Shown here: positions 53,635 through 63,263 of the stretch, piece by piece
Layout: the number at the start of each line of letters is the position of its first letter
How positions within the stretch are numbered: the stretch's first letter is position 1
Assembly (NCBI RefSeq): GCF_900116615.1
Contig: NZ_FPBF01000006.1
Coordinates: 248,001 to 312,000 of the forward strand
DNA: 64,000 nt
Direction: 5' to 3'
Source: Algoriphagus locisalis
GTDB taxonomy: Bacteria > Bacteroidota > Bacteroidia > Cytophagales > Cyclobacteriaceae
Notes under the pieces: model-generated
What the model saw: the letters and a program-made list of their open reading frames with translations, nothing else
Told to the model about the DNA's origin: nothing
Databases searched by the model: none
Made by a program: the position numbers and the translations under genes

Positions 53635-55746
53635 ATGGCGTTAATTAAACAAATTAGACAACGGACTGGTCTGATGATCGGCGTGATTGCCGGCGGATTG
53701 ATTTTATTCCTCTTAGGAGGAGATTTATTGAGCCCAAATTCCTCCCTTCTTGGCAGCAGCCAGAACATCGTAGGCGAGATCGCAGGTGAAGACATCACTT
53801 ACGAAGAGTACATCGCTCGTGTAGAAGAATTCAAACTTGCTAATCAGCAGCGTACGGGAAGAGTTCCTTCCGAAGTAGAAATGTATTCTATCAGAGAGCA
53901 GGCTTGGCAAGCTATGATCGTAGAGCGCGTGTTCAAGGAAGAATATGAGAAGCTAGGCTTGACTATTTCTGATGCAGAATTGGTGGATATGGTTCAGGGC
54001 AAAAACATCGTTCCTGAATTACGTCAGCAATTGGTAAATCCGCAGACTGGTGAGTTTGACAAGAGTCAGTTGGTCACTTTTCTTCAGTCACTTGAAACAG
54101 CCGATCCGGCTCAGCAGGCATATTGGAACCAGCAAGAGCAACTTTTTGCAAATTCTAGATTGAGAATCAAATATGACAACATGCTGGCAACTTCTGAGTT
54201 TGCTACCGAAGCTGAAGCTAAAGAAGAGTACAAAGCAGCAAATACCATTGCTGATGCATCTATTCTTTTCGTTCCTTTCTATGCTGTATCTGATGCAGAT
54301 GTGACGGTTTCCGAAAGTGAAATGCAGGCCTACCTGGATAAGAATAAAAGTAAATTCAAGTCAGGAAATGCTGCCAGTCTTGAATATGTGACATTTAGCA
54401 TTCAGCCAAGCGGCGCTGATTCGGCAGAAGTTATTTCTCAAATCAATGAGTTGACTGAAGAATTGAAGAATGCAGAGAATGATTCTCTTTTCGTCTTGAG
54501 AAATTCTGAAGGTCAGTCTCCATTTTTGACAGTAAGACCAGGCGATGTATTGCCTGCTAACTTGACTAATAATGTTTCTGACATTCAGGCTGGTGAGACT
54601 TACGGTCCATTCATCACTGCCAATTCCACATACGTTTCATACAAGATCTCTGATCAATATGAGGGAACTCCGAGATTGAGAGCTTCGCATATCCTATTCA
54701 GCACAGAAGGTATGGATGATGCAGGAAAAGCTGCAGTTGAGGCGCAGGCTGAAGAAGTACTTGCTCAAGTAAAAGCTGATGGAAACTTTGAAGTTGCTGC
54801 CAGACAATACGGACAGGACGGTACTGCTCAGACTGGTGGAGATCTTGGGTGGTTTGCTAAAGCTGATTTCGTAACAGAATTTGCTGATGCTGCTTATGCT
54901 GCAAAAGCTCCTGGTATTCTTCCAAGCTTAGTAGAAACTGAATATGGCTACCATATCATCAAGGTGACTGAAATGCCGAAAACCACTTACACTAAGGTAG
55001 CTACCTTAGAGTTGGATTTGGTAGCAAGTGATGTTACTCGCAATGAGGCTTTCAGAAATGCGGATTCTTTTGCGGCTAATGCTGGCAATAGAAACGAGTT
55101 CACTGAAAATGCAACTACTGAGAATTACAGAATTCTTCAGGCAAACAATGTAGATGCCAACGCTAGAAATATCAACAATCTTCAAAACGCCAGAGAAGTA
55201 ATTCGTTGGGCATTTGCTGATGGCACTTCTACAGGTGAGGTTTCTGATGTATTTGAGCTTGACAATTCCTATATCGTTGCTTCATTAGTGAGCAAGAGAG
55301 ACGAAGGTGAAGTGAAGTTGGCAGATGTAAAAGAGCAGGTAGAAGCTCAGGTAAGAAATGAGAAAAAAGCTGAAGCGATCAAAGAAAAGCTTGCTGGAAA
55401 AACTTCTTTGGAAGATATGAAAGCAGTATTCCCTGACGCAGCATCTCTGAATGAGATTCCTGACTTAAAACTTAGCGCCAATGTGATTCCAGGTGTTGGA
55501 TTTGCACCACGTGCCATCGGAGCGATTTTCGGAGTGAATCAAGGAGAAATAACTCAGCCTATCCGCGAGGACGTAGGTGTGATCGTGGGTAAATTGAATG
55601 CATTGACTCCAGCTGCCGAGATAGGTGACTATACGGCTTACCAAGGTCAATTGACTCAAAATGCTTCTCAGCGTACGACATATTCCGTTATGATGGCTTT
55701 GCAGGATCTAGCAGGCGTCAAGGATTATCGATATAAATTCTTTTAA
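53635..55746 (+). CDS. PpiD-like periplasmic peptidyl-prolyl isomerase
   Basis: 703 residues. An amino-terminal membrane anchor (about 12-30) is followed by a SurA_N-like chaperone part (about 45-190) and one clear parvulin domain (about 345-445: LRASHILFSTEGMDDAGK, GGDLGWFAKADFV, EYGYHIIKV), then further helical and beta segments. It should help outer membrane and secreted proteins fold. Its place next to lptC supports an envelope role. Confidence 0.9.
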   Translation: MALIKQIRQRTGLMIGVIAGGLILFLLGGDLLSPNSSLLGSSQNIVGEIAGEDITYEEYIARVEEFKLANQQRTGRVPSEVEMYSIREQAWQAMIVERVFKEEYEKLGLTISDAELVDMVQGKNIVPELRQQLVNPQTGEFDKSQLVTFLQSLETADPAQQAYWNQQEQLFANSRLRIKYDNMLATSEFATEAEAKEEYKAANTIADASILFVPFYAVSDADVTVSESEMQAYLDKNKSKFKSGNAASLEYVTFSIQPSGADSAEVISQINELTEELKNAENDSLFVLRNSEGQSPFLTVRPGDVLPANLTNNVSDIQAGETYGPFITANSTYVSYKISDQYEGTPRLRASHILFSTEGMDDAGKAAVEAQAEEVLAQVKADGNFEVAARQYGQDGTAQTGGDLGWFAKADFVTEFADAAYAAKAPGILPSLVETEYGYHIIKVTEMPKTTYTKVATLELDLVASDVTRNEAFRNADSFAANAGNRNEFTENATTENYRILQANNVDANARNINNLQNAREVIRWAFADGTSTGEVSDVFELDNSYIVASLVSKRDEGEVKLADVKEQVEAQVRNEKKAEAIKEKLAGKTSLEDMKAVFPDAASLNEIPDLKLSANVIPGVGFAPRAIGAIFGVNQGEITQPIREDVGVIVGKLNALTPAAEIGDYTAYQGQLTQNASQRTTYSVMMALQDLAGVKDYRYKFF

Positions 55747-55767
55747 TAAAGAATGAAACTAGAATCG

Positions 55768-55800
55768 GAACCCATGCCTGACAGCATGGGTTCTTTGTTT
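55768..55800 (+). terminator. Terminator of the PpiD-like gene
   Basis: Perfect 10-base stem GAACCCATGC / GCATGGGTTC with a 6-base loop, followed by TTTGTTT. Confidence 0.85.
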
Positions 55801-55835
55801 ATATTCGAAACGTAATTTGCCAATAGCAACCTACC

Positions 55836-56105
55836 ATGGATAATAAGAAATTCGACAAGGAAAATTTTAAGGAGAAATTAGAAGCCAGTGGGGAATTTCC
55901 ACAGCTTTATATGTTTAAATTTATAGTTCCTAATGGGAAAGAAAATGAAGTAGCAGCGCTATTCCCAAAGCATGAAGTGACAACTAAAGCAAGTTCTGGA
56001 GGCAAGTACATAAGCGCAACGATTCAGGCAATGATGAAAGATCCTGATCAGATCATCAAGATCTACGAGGAAGCTTCCGAAATAGAAGGATTAATCTCAC
56101 TTTAA
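55836..56105 (+). CDS. DUF493 family protein
   Basis: 89 residues. Small ACT-like alpha/beta protein of the YbeD family: FKFIVPNGKENEVAALFP, SSGGKYISATIQAMM and DQIIKIYEEASEIEGLISL. Cytoplasmic; regulatory role assumed from the fold only. First gene of a group leading to the pterin dehydratase and rsmI. Confidence 0.88.
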   Translation: MDNKKFDKENFKEKLEASGEFPQLYMFKFIVPNGKENEVAALFPKHEVTTKASSGGKYISATIQAMMKDPDQIIKIYEEASEIEGLISL

Positions 56106-56117
56106 ACTCATTCGATT

Positions 56118-56351
56118 ATGTGGAAAGAAGAAGATAACAAACTCAAAAAAACATTTAAGTTCAACGATTTTCAGGAAGCTTTTGGCTTTATGACCCGTGT
56201 GGCATTTTTAGCCGAGGGCATGCAGCATCACCCGAACTGGAGTAATGTTTACAATATTGTAGAAATCGAACTGACTACCCATGATTCAGGTAATACGGTG
56301 ACCGAGAAAGATCGTGAGCTGGCAAAAGCCATAGATAAAATACTTGCATGA
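56118..56351 (+). CDS. 4a-hydroxytetrahydrobiopterin dehydratase
   Basis: 77 residues, slightly shorter than usual. The family signature is present: [22 protein letters not shown] in outline, with the active-site HH pair and VYNIVEIEL. It regenerates tetrahydrobiopterin after aromatic amino acid hydroxylation, or acts on another pterin. It overlaps rsmI by 4 bases. No phenylalanine hydroxylase gene is nearby. Confidence 0.92.
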   Translation: MWKEEDNKLKKTFKFNDFQEAFGFMTRVAFLAEGMQHHPNWSNVYNIVEIELTTHDSGNTVTEKDRELAKAIDKILA

Positions 56352-57040
56352 GTGAAACCTCTCCAAACCTTTATTTAGTACCCACTCCCATCGGTAACCT
56401 GAAGGATATCACGCTTCGGGCGATTGAAGTCCTGAAAACAGCTGATGTAATCCTGGCAGAGGACACCCGCACGAGCGGACAATTGCTTAAGCATCTGGAG
56501 ATCTCCAGACCGCTTCAGAGCTACCATATTTTCAACGAGCATAAAACCGTGGAGAAACTCGTGGAGCGGATGAACAGGGGCGAAGTATTTGCCTTGATCT
56601 CTGATGCCGGTACACCTGCTATTTCAGATCCTGGATTCCTGCTGGTGAGGGAAGTACTTGCAGCGGGGTTAGAGGTACAATGCCTTCCTGGAGCCACCGC
56701 CTTCGTTCCAGCTCTTGTGAATTCTGGCTTGCCAAATGACCGTTTTGTATTCGAAGGCTTTTTGCCCCACAAAAAAGGCAGAAAGACCAGAATAGATGGC
56801 CTGATGGAAGAGGTAAGAACCATCATCTTCTACGAATCACCGCATCGTCTCCTGAAAACGCTAGGACAGCTTGCTGAAGCGTTTGGAGCGGACAGACAAG
56901 CTTGCGTATCCCGGGAGCTCACCAAGCTCCATGAGGAGAACGTAAGAGGCACCTTAGCGGAGTTAATAGAATATTACCAGACCAATACACTAAAAGGGGA
57001 AATCGTCCTTACTGTGGCCGGTAAGAATCCCAAAGCCTGA
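56348..57040 (+). CDS. rsmI: 16S rRNA (cytidine1402-2'-O)-methyltransferase
   Basis: 230 residues. SAM-dependent methyltransferase of the tetrapyrrole-methylase fold. Diagnostic motifs are [41 protein letters not shown] and [10 protein letters not shown]-like [14 protein letters not shown]. It is shorter than the E. coli enzyme at the carboxyl end, as in other Bacteroidota. Coupled by an ATGA overlap to the dehydratase gene. Confidence 0.96.
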   Translation: MSETSPNLYLVPTPIGNLKDITLRAIEVLKTADVILAEDTRTSGQLLKHLEISRPLQSYHIFNEHKTVEKLVERMNRGEVFALISDAGTPAISDPGFLLVREVLAAGLEVQCLPGATAFVPALVNSGLPNDRFVFEGFLPHKKGRKTRIDGLMEEVRTIIFYESPHRLLKTLGQLAEAFGADRQACVSRELTKLHEENVRGTLAELIEYYQTNTLKGEIVLTVAGKNPKA

Positions 57041-57059
57041 TTTCAACCCAACAACTTTT

Positions 57060-57863
57060 ATGATCTCAACAGAAAAACTGACGCTACTTCTAGAGAAAAC
57101 TCAAGAAATAGCAAAAGAAGCTGGAGCCTTCATCCGCAGAGAAAGACAGCATTTCAAAATGGATAAGGTAGAACACAAGGGCTTTAATGACTTGGTTTCC
57201 TATGTGGATAAGCAAGCGGAAAAGATTATTGTGGATAGACTATCCAAGGTGTTCCCGGAGGCTGGTTTTATCACCGAAGAAGGAACAAACACTACCCAAG
57301 CAGAAGAATTCAATTGGGTGATAGATCCGCTGGATGGCACGACCAATTTCATACATGGTGTTCCTATTTTTTGCGTGAGTATAGCCTTGATGGAGCATGA
57401 TGAAGTAATTCTCGGAGTAGTTTATGAAGTCAATCTTCATGAATGCTTTTATGCTATGAAAGGAGGCGGAGCTTTTTGCAATGACACCAGGATAAAAGTC
57501 AGTGCTGCTCCTACGCTTGCTTCTTCACTTATAGCAACGGGTTTTCCTTATTCCGATTTTGATATGATCGATAAATACCTCGCCGTACTGAAGTCTATTA
57601 TGCAGTCTTCGCATGGTGCGCGCAGACTCGGTAGTGCTGCTGCTGATCTTTGTTATGTAGCTGCCGGCCGGGTAGAGGCGTTCTTTGAATACAATCTCAA
57701 TTCCTATGATGTAGCTGCAGGAGCACTCATCGTAGAAGAAGCCGGTGGAAAAGTGACGGATTTCTCAAATGGAAGGGATTTTATCTTTGGAAGGCAAATT
57801 ATCGCTACCAATGAGAAAATTCATGAAGAACTATTTACTCATGTAAAAAAATCCTGGGGATAA
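57060..57863 (+). CDS. Inositol monophosphatase family protein
   Basis: 267 residues. Metal-binding motifs FITEEGT, WVIDPLDGTTNFIHG and YDVAAGALIVEEAGG are intact. Members dephosphorylate inositol phosphates, other sugar phosphates or PAP; the sequence alone does not decide which. It ends one base before the stop of the convergent AEC transporter gene. Confidence 0.94.
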   Translation: MISTEKLTLLLEKTQEIAKEAGAFIRRERQHFKMDKVEHKGFNDLVSYVDKQAEKIIVDRLSKVFPEAGFITEEGTNTTQAEEFNWVIDPLDGTTNFIHGVPIFCVSIALMEHDEVILGVVYEVNLHECFYAMKGGGAFCNDTRIKVSAAPTLASSLIATGFPYSDFDMIDKYLAVLKSIMQSSHGARRLGSAAADLCYVAAGRVEAFFEYNLNSYDVAAGALIVEEAGGKVTDFSNGRDFIFGRQIIATNEKIHEELFTHVKKSWG

Positions 57864-58772
57864 TCAGCCCAAGAAATAATACCAAAACATAATACTTAAG
57901 ATCGAGATCGGAATGCCTAAGCCTGCCAGAAGCGTAGCGAGCTTAGGCCTGAGATCGTATTGAATGGCCACAATTGACCCTGTGATCATGGGCGCCATTC
58001 CACTTTCTAGAACGGTGACTTTGAACTCAAGACTGTCTTCTGGAAGAATATTTCTATAGATCAGCCAGACCATCAAGGGTGCCAGCAATAGGCGATAGCC
58101 CATTCCAAACCAATAAAATCTGGAGCTGAGCGAGTCAAAGTCAATGGAGAACTTTAAGCCGATGGCGAAAATTGCCACTGGAGCCATGGTCTTACCTATC
58201 AGAGAAACTATGGGAATTAGAAACTCCGGAGTTTGCCAGCCCAAGATGCTCATCGCCATTGTTAGCAATAGAAATCCGAACGGTGGGAATTTCAGGATTT
58301 TCAGGGGAATCTCCCTTAGATTTCCCTCTTTGTGAGAATAGATCGAGCCGACCAAAATAGAAAGGGAGGAAACTAGTAAGAAAGACCCACCTTGATCGAT
58401 CAGAAGAGCGATAGGAAGTGCTTCTTTTCCATAGAGGCCTTCAACTACCGGAAATCCTAAAAAGGAGGTATTGGCTAATCCAGCGACGATCACCAAGCAT
58501 CCGGTGGTTTGATTATCCCAGTTTAATACTTTGCCCAACATCCCAAAAATCAGCCAAGACAGAAGAAAAGTAAACCAAGCTGAGGAAATGGGAATGAGCA
58601 GCTCCAGCCCTGGATTTATCTGCGGTATATACAATAGCGCCAGTGCTGGCAGTACAATGTTTAGTAAGTAAGCATTGACCCATTTGGTGATTTTTTCGAG
58701 GGGTAGGTTTGGTTGCTTCTGAAGAAAAAGTCCCAGTAAAAGGCAGAAAAATGCGATAATAGCTCCTGTCAT
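57864..58772 (-). CDS. AEC family membrane transporter
   Basis: 302 residues, about ten membrane helices in two inverted halves, as in the auxin efflux carrier family (early VNAYLLNIVLPALALLYIP, later PVAIFAIGLKF). Bacterial members move malonate, malate or similar anions; the substrate here is unknown. It is a single gene. Confidence 0.88.
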   Translation of the reverse strand: MTGAIIAFFCLLLGLFLQKQPNLPLEKITKWVNAYLLNIVLPALALLYIPQINPGLELLIPISSAWFTFLLSWLIFGMLGKVLNWDNQTTGCLVIVAGLANTSFLGFPVVEGLYGKEALPIALLIDQGGSFLLVSSLSILVGSIYSHKEGNLREIPLKILKFPPFGFLLLTMAMSILGWQTPEFLIPIVSLIGKTMAPVAIFAIGLKFSIDFDSLSSRFYWFGMGYRLLLAPLMVWLIYRNILPEDSLEFKVTVLESGMAPMITGSIVAIQYDLRPKLATLLAGLGIPISILSIMFWYYFLG

Positions 58773-58875
58773 GCGGGTTTTAGTAAAACGTAATTTTTAT
58801 TAACATAAAAATAATTTTGTATAATTGTACTTTGCTGATTATCAGGATACTTTTAGGTCAAATAATCCAAAGTCT

Positions 58876-59103
58876 ATGACGAAACTTATACCAATTTTTA
58901 TCAACGGAGGAAAATGGATTCAGCTTTCGCAACTTTCGAAAGAGCAATCCTCTACCTTGAAATCCTGGCTTCCTGTCAACTGTGTGAAGAAAATCATGTT
59001 TCAGGGAAATGAAATCTCTGATTGCCTAGAGTTCGAGACTTACGAATATTGGTTTCGTACCCATCAGGTTTCTATGCAAAAGCAGGCCTTACTGGATTTC
59101 TAA
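58876..59103 (+). CDS. Small hypothetical protein
   Basis: 75 residues from ATG 58876. No recognised domain; it has a central CVKKIMFQGNEISDCLEFETYEYWF with two Cys. Cytoplasmic. The promoter is probably in the AT-rich stretch at 58800-58860, divergent from the AEC gene. Its stop overlaps the stop of the next, convergent gene by 4 bases. Confidence 0.6.
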   Translation: MTKLIPIFINGGKWIQLSQLSKEQSSTLKSWLPVNCVKKIMFQGNEISDCLEFETYEYWFRTHQVSMQKQALLDF

Positions 59104-59474
59104 TCCAACCCGAAGCTTTTCCTTTTTTCCTCAAAATACTTTCCTAACTCAGGGTAGAAGTCACTTTCGACTTCCGGTATTCCGTCGAGGATTAACTCCA
59201 TATTACCTTCCATAGTGTCGGTATTCACCTGCATTCCTTCCAGCAAAAAGACCAATTCTTCCAAAGTCAGCGCTTCATAGCTGGACGATGGGTAAAGCAT
59301 GTATTCATTTCCATAGAAATCCACCACTTCAAATTGTATTTTTCCCTCCAACCAATGGGCATAAATGCTGATTTGCTCACCCCACTGACTCTCTGGGTAA
59401 TTCATTTTCACCAATAAAACAGAAGTTGTTTCCTCAGTAAAATAGCTTTCAGGGCGGAATTTGAAATCAATCAT
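59100..59474 (-). CDS. Hypothetical protein divergent from glyA
   Basis: 124 residues from ATG 59474 (MIDFKFRPESYF). The frame stays open to 59723, but that part lies under glyA and its promoter and has no start-like context. The protein is acidic with a YEALTLEELVFLLEGMQ helix; no family recognised. It probably shares the promoter region with glyA. Confidence 0.65.
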   Translation of the reverse strand: MIDFKFRPESYFTEETTSVLLVKMNYPESQWGEQISIYAHWLEGKIQFEVVDFYGNEYMLYPSSSYEALTLEELVFLLEGMQVNTDTMEGNMELILDGIPEVESDFYPELGKYFEEKRKSFGLD

Positions 59475-59526
59475 CCGCCAAAAATAGCAATTCCTTAGAA
59501 TAGAAAATCTCAATCCTTTTTTTGGA

Positions 59527-59557
59527 TTGGATAATCGGGACTTTCGGGCTATTTTTG
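59527..59557 (+). promoter_or_regulatory. Promoter of glyA (TTG-N20-TATTTTTG)
   Basis: TTG at 59527-59529 and TATTTTTG at 59550-59557 are 20 bases apart, matching the Bacteroidota consensus. The glyA ATG is 64 bases further on, so this transcript has a normal leader. Confidence 0.65.
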
Positions 59558-59621
59558 GGCACATTTGCAGGTAGGCCTTCTGGCTACCGATCCATAAAAA
59601 TTGGCTTTCAAACCCCTGATT

Positions 59622-60890
59622 ATGAAAAGAGACTCGCTTGTTTTCGACCTTATCAACGAAGAAGAAGACAGACAAAAGAGAGGCATAGAACTGATTGCTT
59701 CCGAAAACTTCACCAGTAAGCAAGTAATGGAAGCCGCAGGAAGCGTGCTGACAAACAAATATGCGGAAGGTCTTCCGGGCAAGCGCTACTATGGCGGTTG
59801 CGAGGTGGTAGATAAGATCGAGCAGTTGGCAATTGATCGCGCTAAAGAGCTATTCGGAGCCACTTGGGTCAATGTGCAGCCTCACTCTGGCGCGCAGGCT
59901 AATGCAGCTGTGATGTTGGCTTGTCTCGAAGCAGGTGATGCTATTCTAGGTTTTGACCTATCTCACGGTGGTCACCTGACTCACGGTTCTCCTGTGAATT
60001 TCTCAGGGAAACTATATGAACCTCATTTTTACGGAGTGGAAGAAGCAACCGGAAGAATTGACTACGAAAAGCTTCATGAGAAAGCGCTGGAAGTATCTCC
60101 TAAAATGATTATATGTGGAGCTTCTGCTTACTCTAGAGATTGGGACTACGCACGATTAAGAGAAATAGCTGACGAGGTAGATGCTATTCTTTTGGCGGAT
60201 ATTTCACATCCGTCTGGCTTGATCGCAAAAGGACTATTGAATGATCCATTGGATCATTGCCATATTGTGACCACTACGACGCATAAAACCCTAAGAGGTC
60301 CAAGAGGTGGTATGATCATGATGCGTGAGGATTTCGACAATCCTTGGGGCATCACTACTCCTAAAGGAGAAATCAAAAAAATGTCTGCATTGCTGGATAT
60401 GGGAGTGTTCCCGGGTACGCAAGGCGGTCCTTTGGAGCATGTGATCGCTGCAAAAGCGGTGGCTTTTCAAGAGTGTCTTTCGGACGAATACATGCATTAT
60501 GTGCTTCAGGTGAAAAAGAATGCATCCGTAATGGCGGACAAGTTCGTAAGTCTGGGATATCAAATCATCTCAGGAGGAACAGACAATCATATGATGCTTA
60601 TTGATCTAAGAAATAAAGACCTTACCGGCAAGATTGCAGAAGCAACCTTAGGTAAAGTGGATATCACCATCAATAAAAACATGGTTCCTTTTGATACCAA
60701 ATCTCCGTTCGTTACTTCAGGAATGAGAGTAGGCACAGCTGCTGTGACTACCAGAGGGTTGAAAGAAGATGATATGGTAAAGATCGTCAACCTGATAGAC
60801 CGCGCGTTGACAAATCATGAGAATGAAGCCGAATTGGCGAACATCCGTAGCGAAGTAAATGCTTGGATGAATCAGTTTCCATTGTACTAG
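59622..60890 (+). CDS. glyA: Serine hydroxymethyltransferase
   Basis: 422 residues from ATG 59622; a TTG 21 bases upstream is rejected. PLP enzyme that makes glycine and 5,10-methylene-THF from serine. Early motif [19 protein letters not shown] Lys in [13 protein letters not shown] and the closing [15 protein letters not shown] are all seen. Full length. tatC follows within 20 bases. Confidence 0.98.
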   Translation: MKRDSLVFDLINEEEDRQKRGIELIASENFTSKQVMEAAGSVLTNKYAEGLPGKRYYGGCEVVDKIEQLAIDRAKELFGATWVNVQPHSGAQANAAVMLACLEAGDAILGFDLSHGGHLTHGSPVNFSGKLYEPHFYGVEEATGRIDYEKLHEKALEVSPKMIICGASAYSRDWDYARLREIADEVDAILLADISHPSGLIAKGLLNDPLDHCHIVTTTTHKTLRGPRGGMIMMREDFDNPWGITTPKGEIKKMSALLDMGVFPGTQGGPLEHVIAAKAVAFQECLSDEYMHYVLQVKKNASVMADKFVSLGYQIISGGTDNHMMLIDLRNKDLTGKIAEATLGKVDITINKNMVPFDTKSPFVTSGMRVGTAAVTTRGLKEDDMVKIVNLIDRALTNHENEAELANIRSEVNAWMNQFPLY

Positions 60891-60907
60891 AATTATACAT
60901 ACCACCC

Positions 60908-61759
60908 GTGGCGTTAGATCAATACCAAGAAGAGGAAGAAGAAGGAATGTCCTTTTTGGACCACTTAGAAGCTTTGCGCTGGCATTTGCTTCGTTCCGTA
61001 GCAGCTATTTTGATTTTGTCTGTTGCGGCCTTTCTTGCCAAAGGCTTTGTTTTCGGAATAGTTATCCTTGGGCCATCCAAGGTGGACTTTGTCACATACA
61101 GATGGCTGTGTCAACTCAGCGATGTGGTGGGTTTGCCGGCACTGTGTATTGACGAGTTGCCGTTTACGATCCAAAGTAGGCAGATGACGGGGCAGTTTAC
61201 CATGCACATGACTTCTAGTTTTGTGGTGGGATTCATTGCTTCCTTTCCCTTTGTTTTCTGGGAAGTTTGGCGATTTATCAGCCCGGGTTTATACGATCAG
61301 GAGAAAAATGCCGCTAGAGGAGCTGTTTTCTTTGTAAGCTTACTCTTCTTCATGGGAGCTGCTTTCGGATACTTTATCCTTTCGCCACTTTCGATCAATT
61401 TCCTTTCAAACTATCAGTTGGATCCGTCGATTCTGAATGAATTTGACATTACATCCTACATTTCTACCTTGACGATGTTGGTGTTGGCTTCGGCCATCAT
61501 GTTCCAACTACCAGTGGTCGTTTATTTCTTGGCGATGTCAGGATTGGTGACTTCCAGTATGCTAAAAGCTTACAGAAGACATGCAATTGTGGTTATCTTG
61601 ATATTGTCGGCGATTATCACGCCTCCGGATGTAATTAGTCAGATTTTGATTGCAATGCCGATTCTGGTGCTTTACGAAGCTGGAATTCAGATTGCAAAAC
61701 GTCTGGAGCGAAAGAGAGCTAAGAAAAGAGCTGAGGAAGAGATAGATGATGCGCTTTAA
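60908..61759 (+). CDS. tatC: Sec-independent protein translocase TatC
   Basis: 283 residues from a GTG at 60908; an ATG at 60863 would overlap glyA by 28 bases. Six membrane helices; the family motifs MSFLDHLEALRWHLLRS, FPFVFWEVWRFISPGL and ITPPDVISQILIAMPILVLYE are present. It is the receptor for twin-arginine signal peptides. tatA and tatB are not in the window. The short acidic QEEEEEG stretch before the first helix is unusual but seen in relatives. Confidence 0.93.
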   Translation: MALDQYQEEEEEGMSFLDHLEALRWHLLRSVAAILILSVAAFLAKGFVFGIVILGPSKVDFVTYRWLCQLSDVVGLPALCIDELPFTIQSRQMTGQFTMHMTSSFVVGFIASFPFVFWEVWRFISPGLYDQEKNAARGAVFFVSLLFFMGAAFGYFILSPLSINFLSNYQLDPSILNEFDITSYISTLTMLVLASAIMFQLPVVVYFLAMSGLVTSSMLKAYRRHAIVVILILSAIITPPDVISQILIAMPILVLYEAGIQIAKRLERKRAKKRAEEEIDDAL

Positions 61760-61764
61760 GATTA

Positions 61765-61830
61765 GACATTAGATTTTAGTAGCAAGTAGCTAGATATTAG
61801 AATCTAGAGTCAAGAGCCAAGATGACGGCA
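61765..61830. repeat. Degenerate TAGA/AGATT-rich intergenic repeat
   Basis: Short loose units (TTAGACATTAGATTTTAG, TAGATATTAGAATCTAGAG) follow tatC. The stretch has no coding frame; it looks like low-complexity intergenic repeat DNA. Confidence 0.45.
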
Positions 61831-61940
61831 TTGAAGCTTGATTTAAAAGAGTTAAAGATTTGAACATAAAAATTAAAGACACGATAGAAGGCATTAATTA
61901 CTAATGTCTTCTTTCTAAAGTCTTGAGTCTTCAAAGAATT

Positions 61941-62378
61941 ATGGCAAAGAAAATAGCAATAGGAGGAGATCATGCAGGTTTTGAATACAAAGCAAAAATG
62001 ATCAGCAAACTGGAATCACTGGGCTACGAGGTAAAGGACTTTGGGCCTTTCTCAGATGCTTCTGTGGATTACCCGGATTATGTGCATCCCTTGAGTTCTG
62101 CCATCGAAGCAGGTGAATTTGACTTGGGCATTGTGATCTGTGGATCTGGAAATGGTGTGGCCATCACTGCAAACAAACACCAGGGAATCCGTGCCGCACT
62201 TTGCTGGAATGAAGACTTGGCAGCTTTGTGCAGACAGCATAACAATGCTAACGTATTAGCTCTTCCTGCCCGTTTTATATCGTATGAACTGGCAGAAAAG
62301 CTAGCTGAGATATTCTTGACTACCGAATTTGAAGGAGGAAGACATCAGAATCGGGTGAATAAGATTGCTTGTAGCTGA
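61941..62378 (+). CDS. rpiB: Ribose-5-phosphate isomerase B
   Basis: 145 residues from ATG 61941. It interconverts ribose-5- and ribulose-5-phosphate in the pentose phosphate pathway. Motifs are IGGDHAGFEYK, DYPDYVHPLSSAI, the active-site Cys in VICGSGNGVAITANK and the NVLALPARFIS strand. It is followed by a strong terminator, so it probably ends its unit. Confidence 0.96.
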   Translation: MAKKIAIGGDHAGFEYKAKMISKLESLGYEVKDFGPFSDASVDYPDYVHPLSSAIEAGEFDLGIVICGSGNGVAITANKHQGIRAALCWNEDLAALCRQHNNANVLALPARFISYELAEKLAEIFLTTEFEGGRHQNRVNKIACS

Positions 62379-62418
62379 AAAGCTGAAAAGCTGGAAGACA
62401 GAGGACCGAGGACCGAAG

Positions 62419-62460
62419 AAGCCCAAACTTGAGAAATCAGGTTTGGGCTTTTTTAGTTTT
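62419..62460 (+). terminator. Terminator of rpiB
   Basis: Stem AAGCCCAAAC / GTTTGGGCTT with a 12-base loop, then TTTTTAGTTTT. Just before it, 62392-62418 holds another loose GAAGACxGA/GGACCGA repeat. Confidence 0.88.
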
Positions 62461-62540
62461 ATTCTAACGGGATGGTTTTCTATGCTTTAATTTGTTCTTT
62501 GCAGATGGAGTGAATTTACCCAGGTCTTGAAATAATAGAA

Positions 62541-63263
62541 ATGAACCCAAAACTGGCCCTGATACTTACCATCTTTTTCCTTTTCCAAGGCTTAGAATCA
62601 TTTGGTCAATCCCAGACATTTCTATCGCTTTATAAGGATCACTTGCCTTATTTTCAAGAGTTGATCACCGGTGCACAATACGAAGATCCACCCGATAATT
62701 ATATCGGGCACCCGTATCACAAAAGCCCCGATTTTCAGGATGGAGTGCTTAGGATCAATGGTGTGAGCTATACTGCGGTGCCTTTATTATATAATGAGAA
62801 TGAAGATGAAGTTGTCACTTTTCACCCGATCTACCAAGAGAAGATCAGGATCAAACCGGGTAAAATTGACGAGTTTGCATTTGAAGATGGAGCCCTTTTT
62901 CGGAGGTTTTCCGGAAACGAGCTTTATGCCCAGCATAAAAATGGGTTTTACGAGGTACGCTCTGATGGGAGGATAAAAGTACTGGTGAAGAACTACAAGA
63001 AAAAAACAGTTTATAGAGAACCAGGTAGGGTGACTTATACTTTTTTAGAAACTCTGGATCATTTCTATTGGTGGGATGAGGATTTTGTGGAGGTTAAAAA
63101 TGGGAAGCAGGCAATCAAAGCGCTGGGACTGAACAAAAAGGATGTCAAAAAAATGGCGAAACTTCAGAAGTTAGACGCCAAAGCAGACTTGGCGGAATAT
63201 ATGGCAGCTTTGGTAACGATGATTGAGAATACTAGAGAAGATTTTAAGGGTTTTGTGAATTAG
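62541..63263 (+). CDS. Exported protein of unknown function
   Basis: 240 residues. Signal peptide about 1-22 (LESFGQSQ), then a mixed alpha/beta protein with no recognised domain; it contains INGVSYTAVPLLYNENEDEVVTF and a Lys-rich end. Its stop is directly followed by the ATG of the DUF4249 lipoprotein gene, so the two are probably one operon. Genes of this kind are often placed beside TonB-dependent receptor loci in Bacteroidota. Confidence 0.72.
   Translation: MNPKLALILTIFFLFQGLESFGQSQTFLSLYKDHLPYFQELITGAQYEDPPDNYIGHPYHKSPDFQDGVLRINGVSYTAVPLLYNENEDEVVTFHPIYQEKIRIKPGKIDEFAFEDGALFRRFSGNELYAQHKNGFYEVRSDGRIKVLVKNYKKKTVYREPGRVTYTFLETLDHFYWWDEDFVEVKNGKQAIKALGLNKKDVKKMAKLQKLDAKADLAEYMAALVTMIENTREDFKGFVN

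Noticed and set aside
59475-59723. Upstream extension of the minus-strand gene at 59100
   Set aside because: It would lie under the glyA promoter and coding start; the ATG at 59474 gives a sensible protein.
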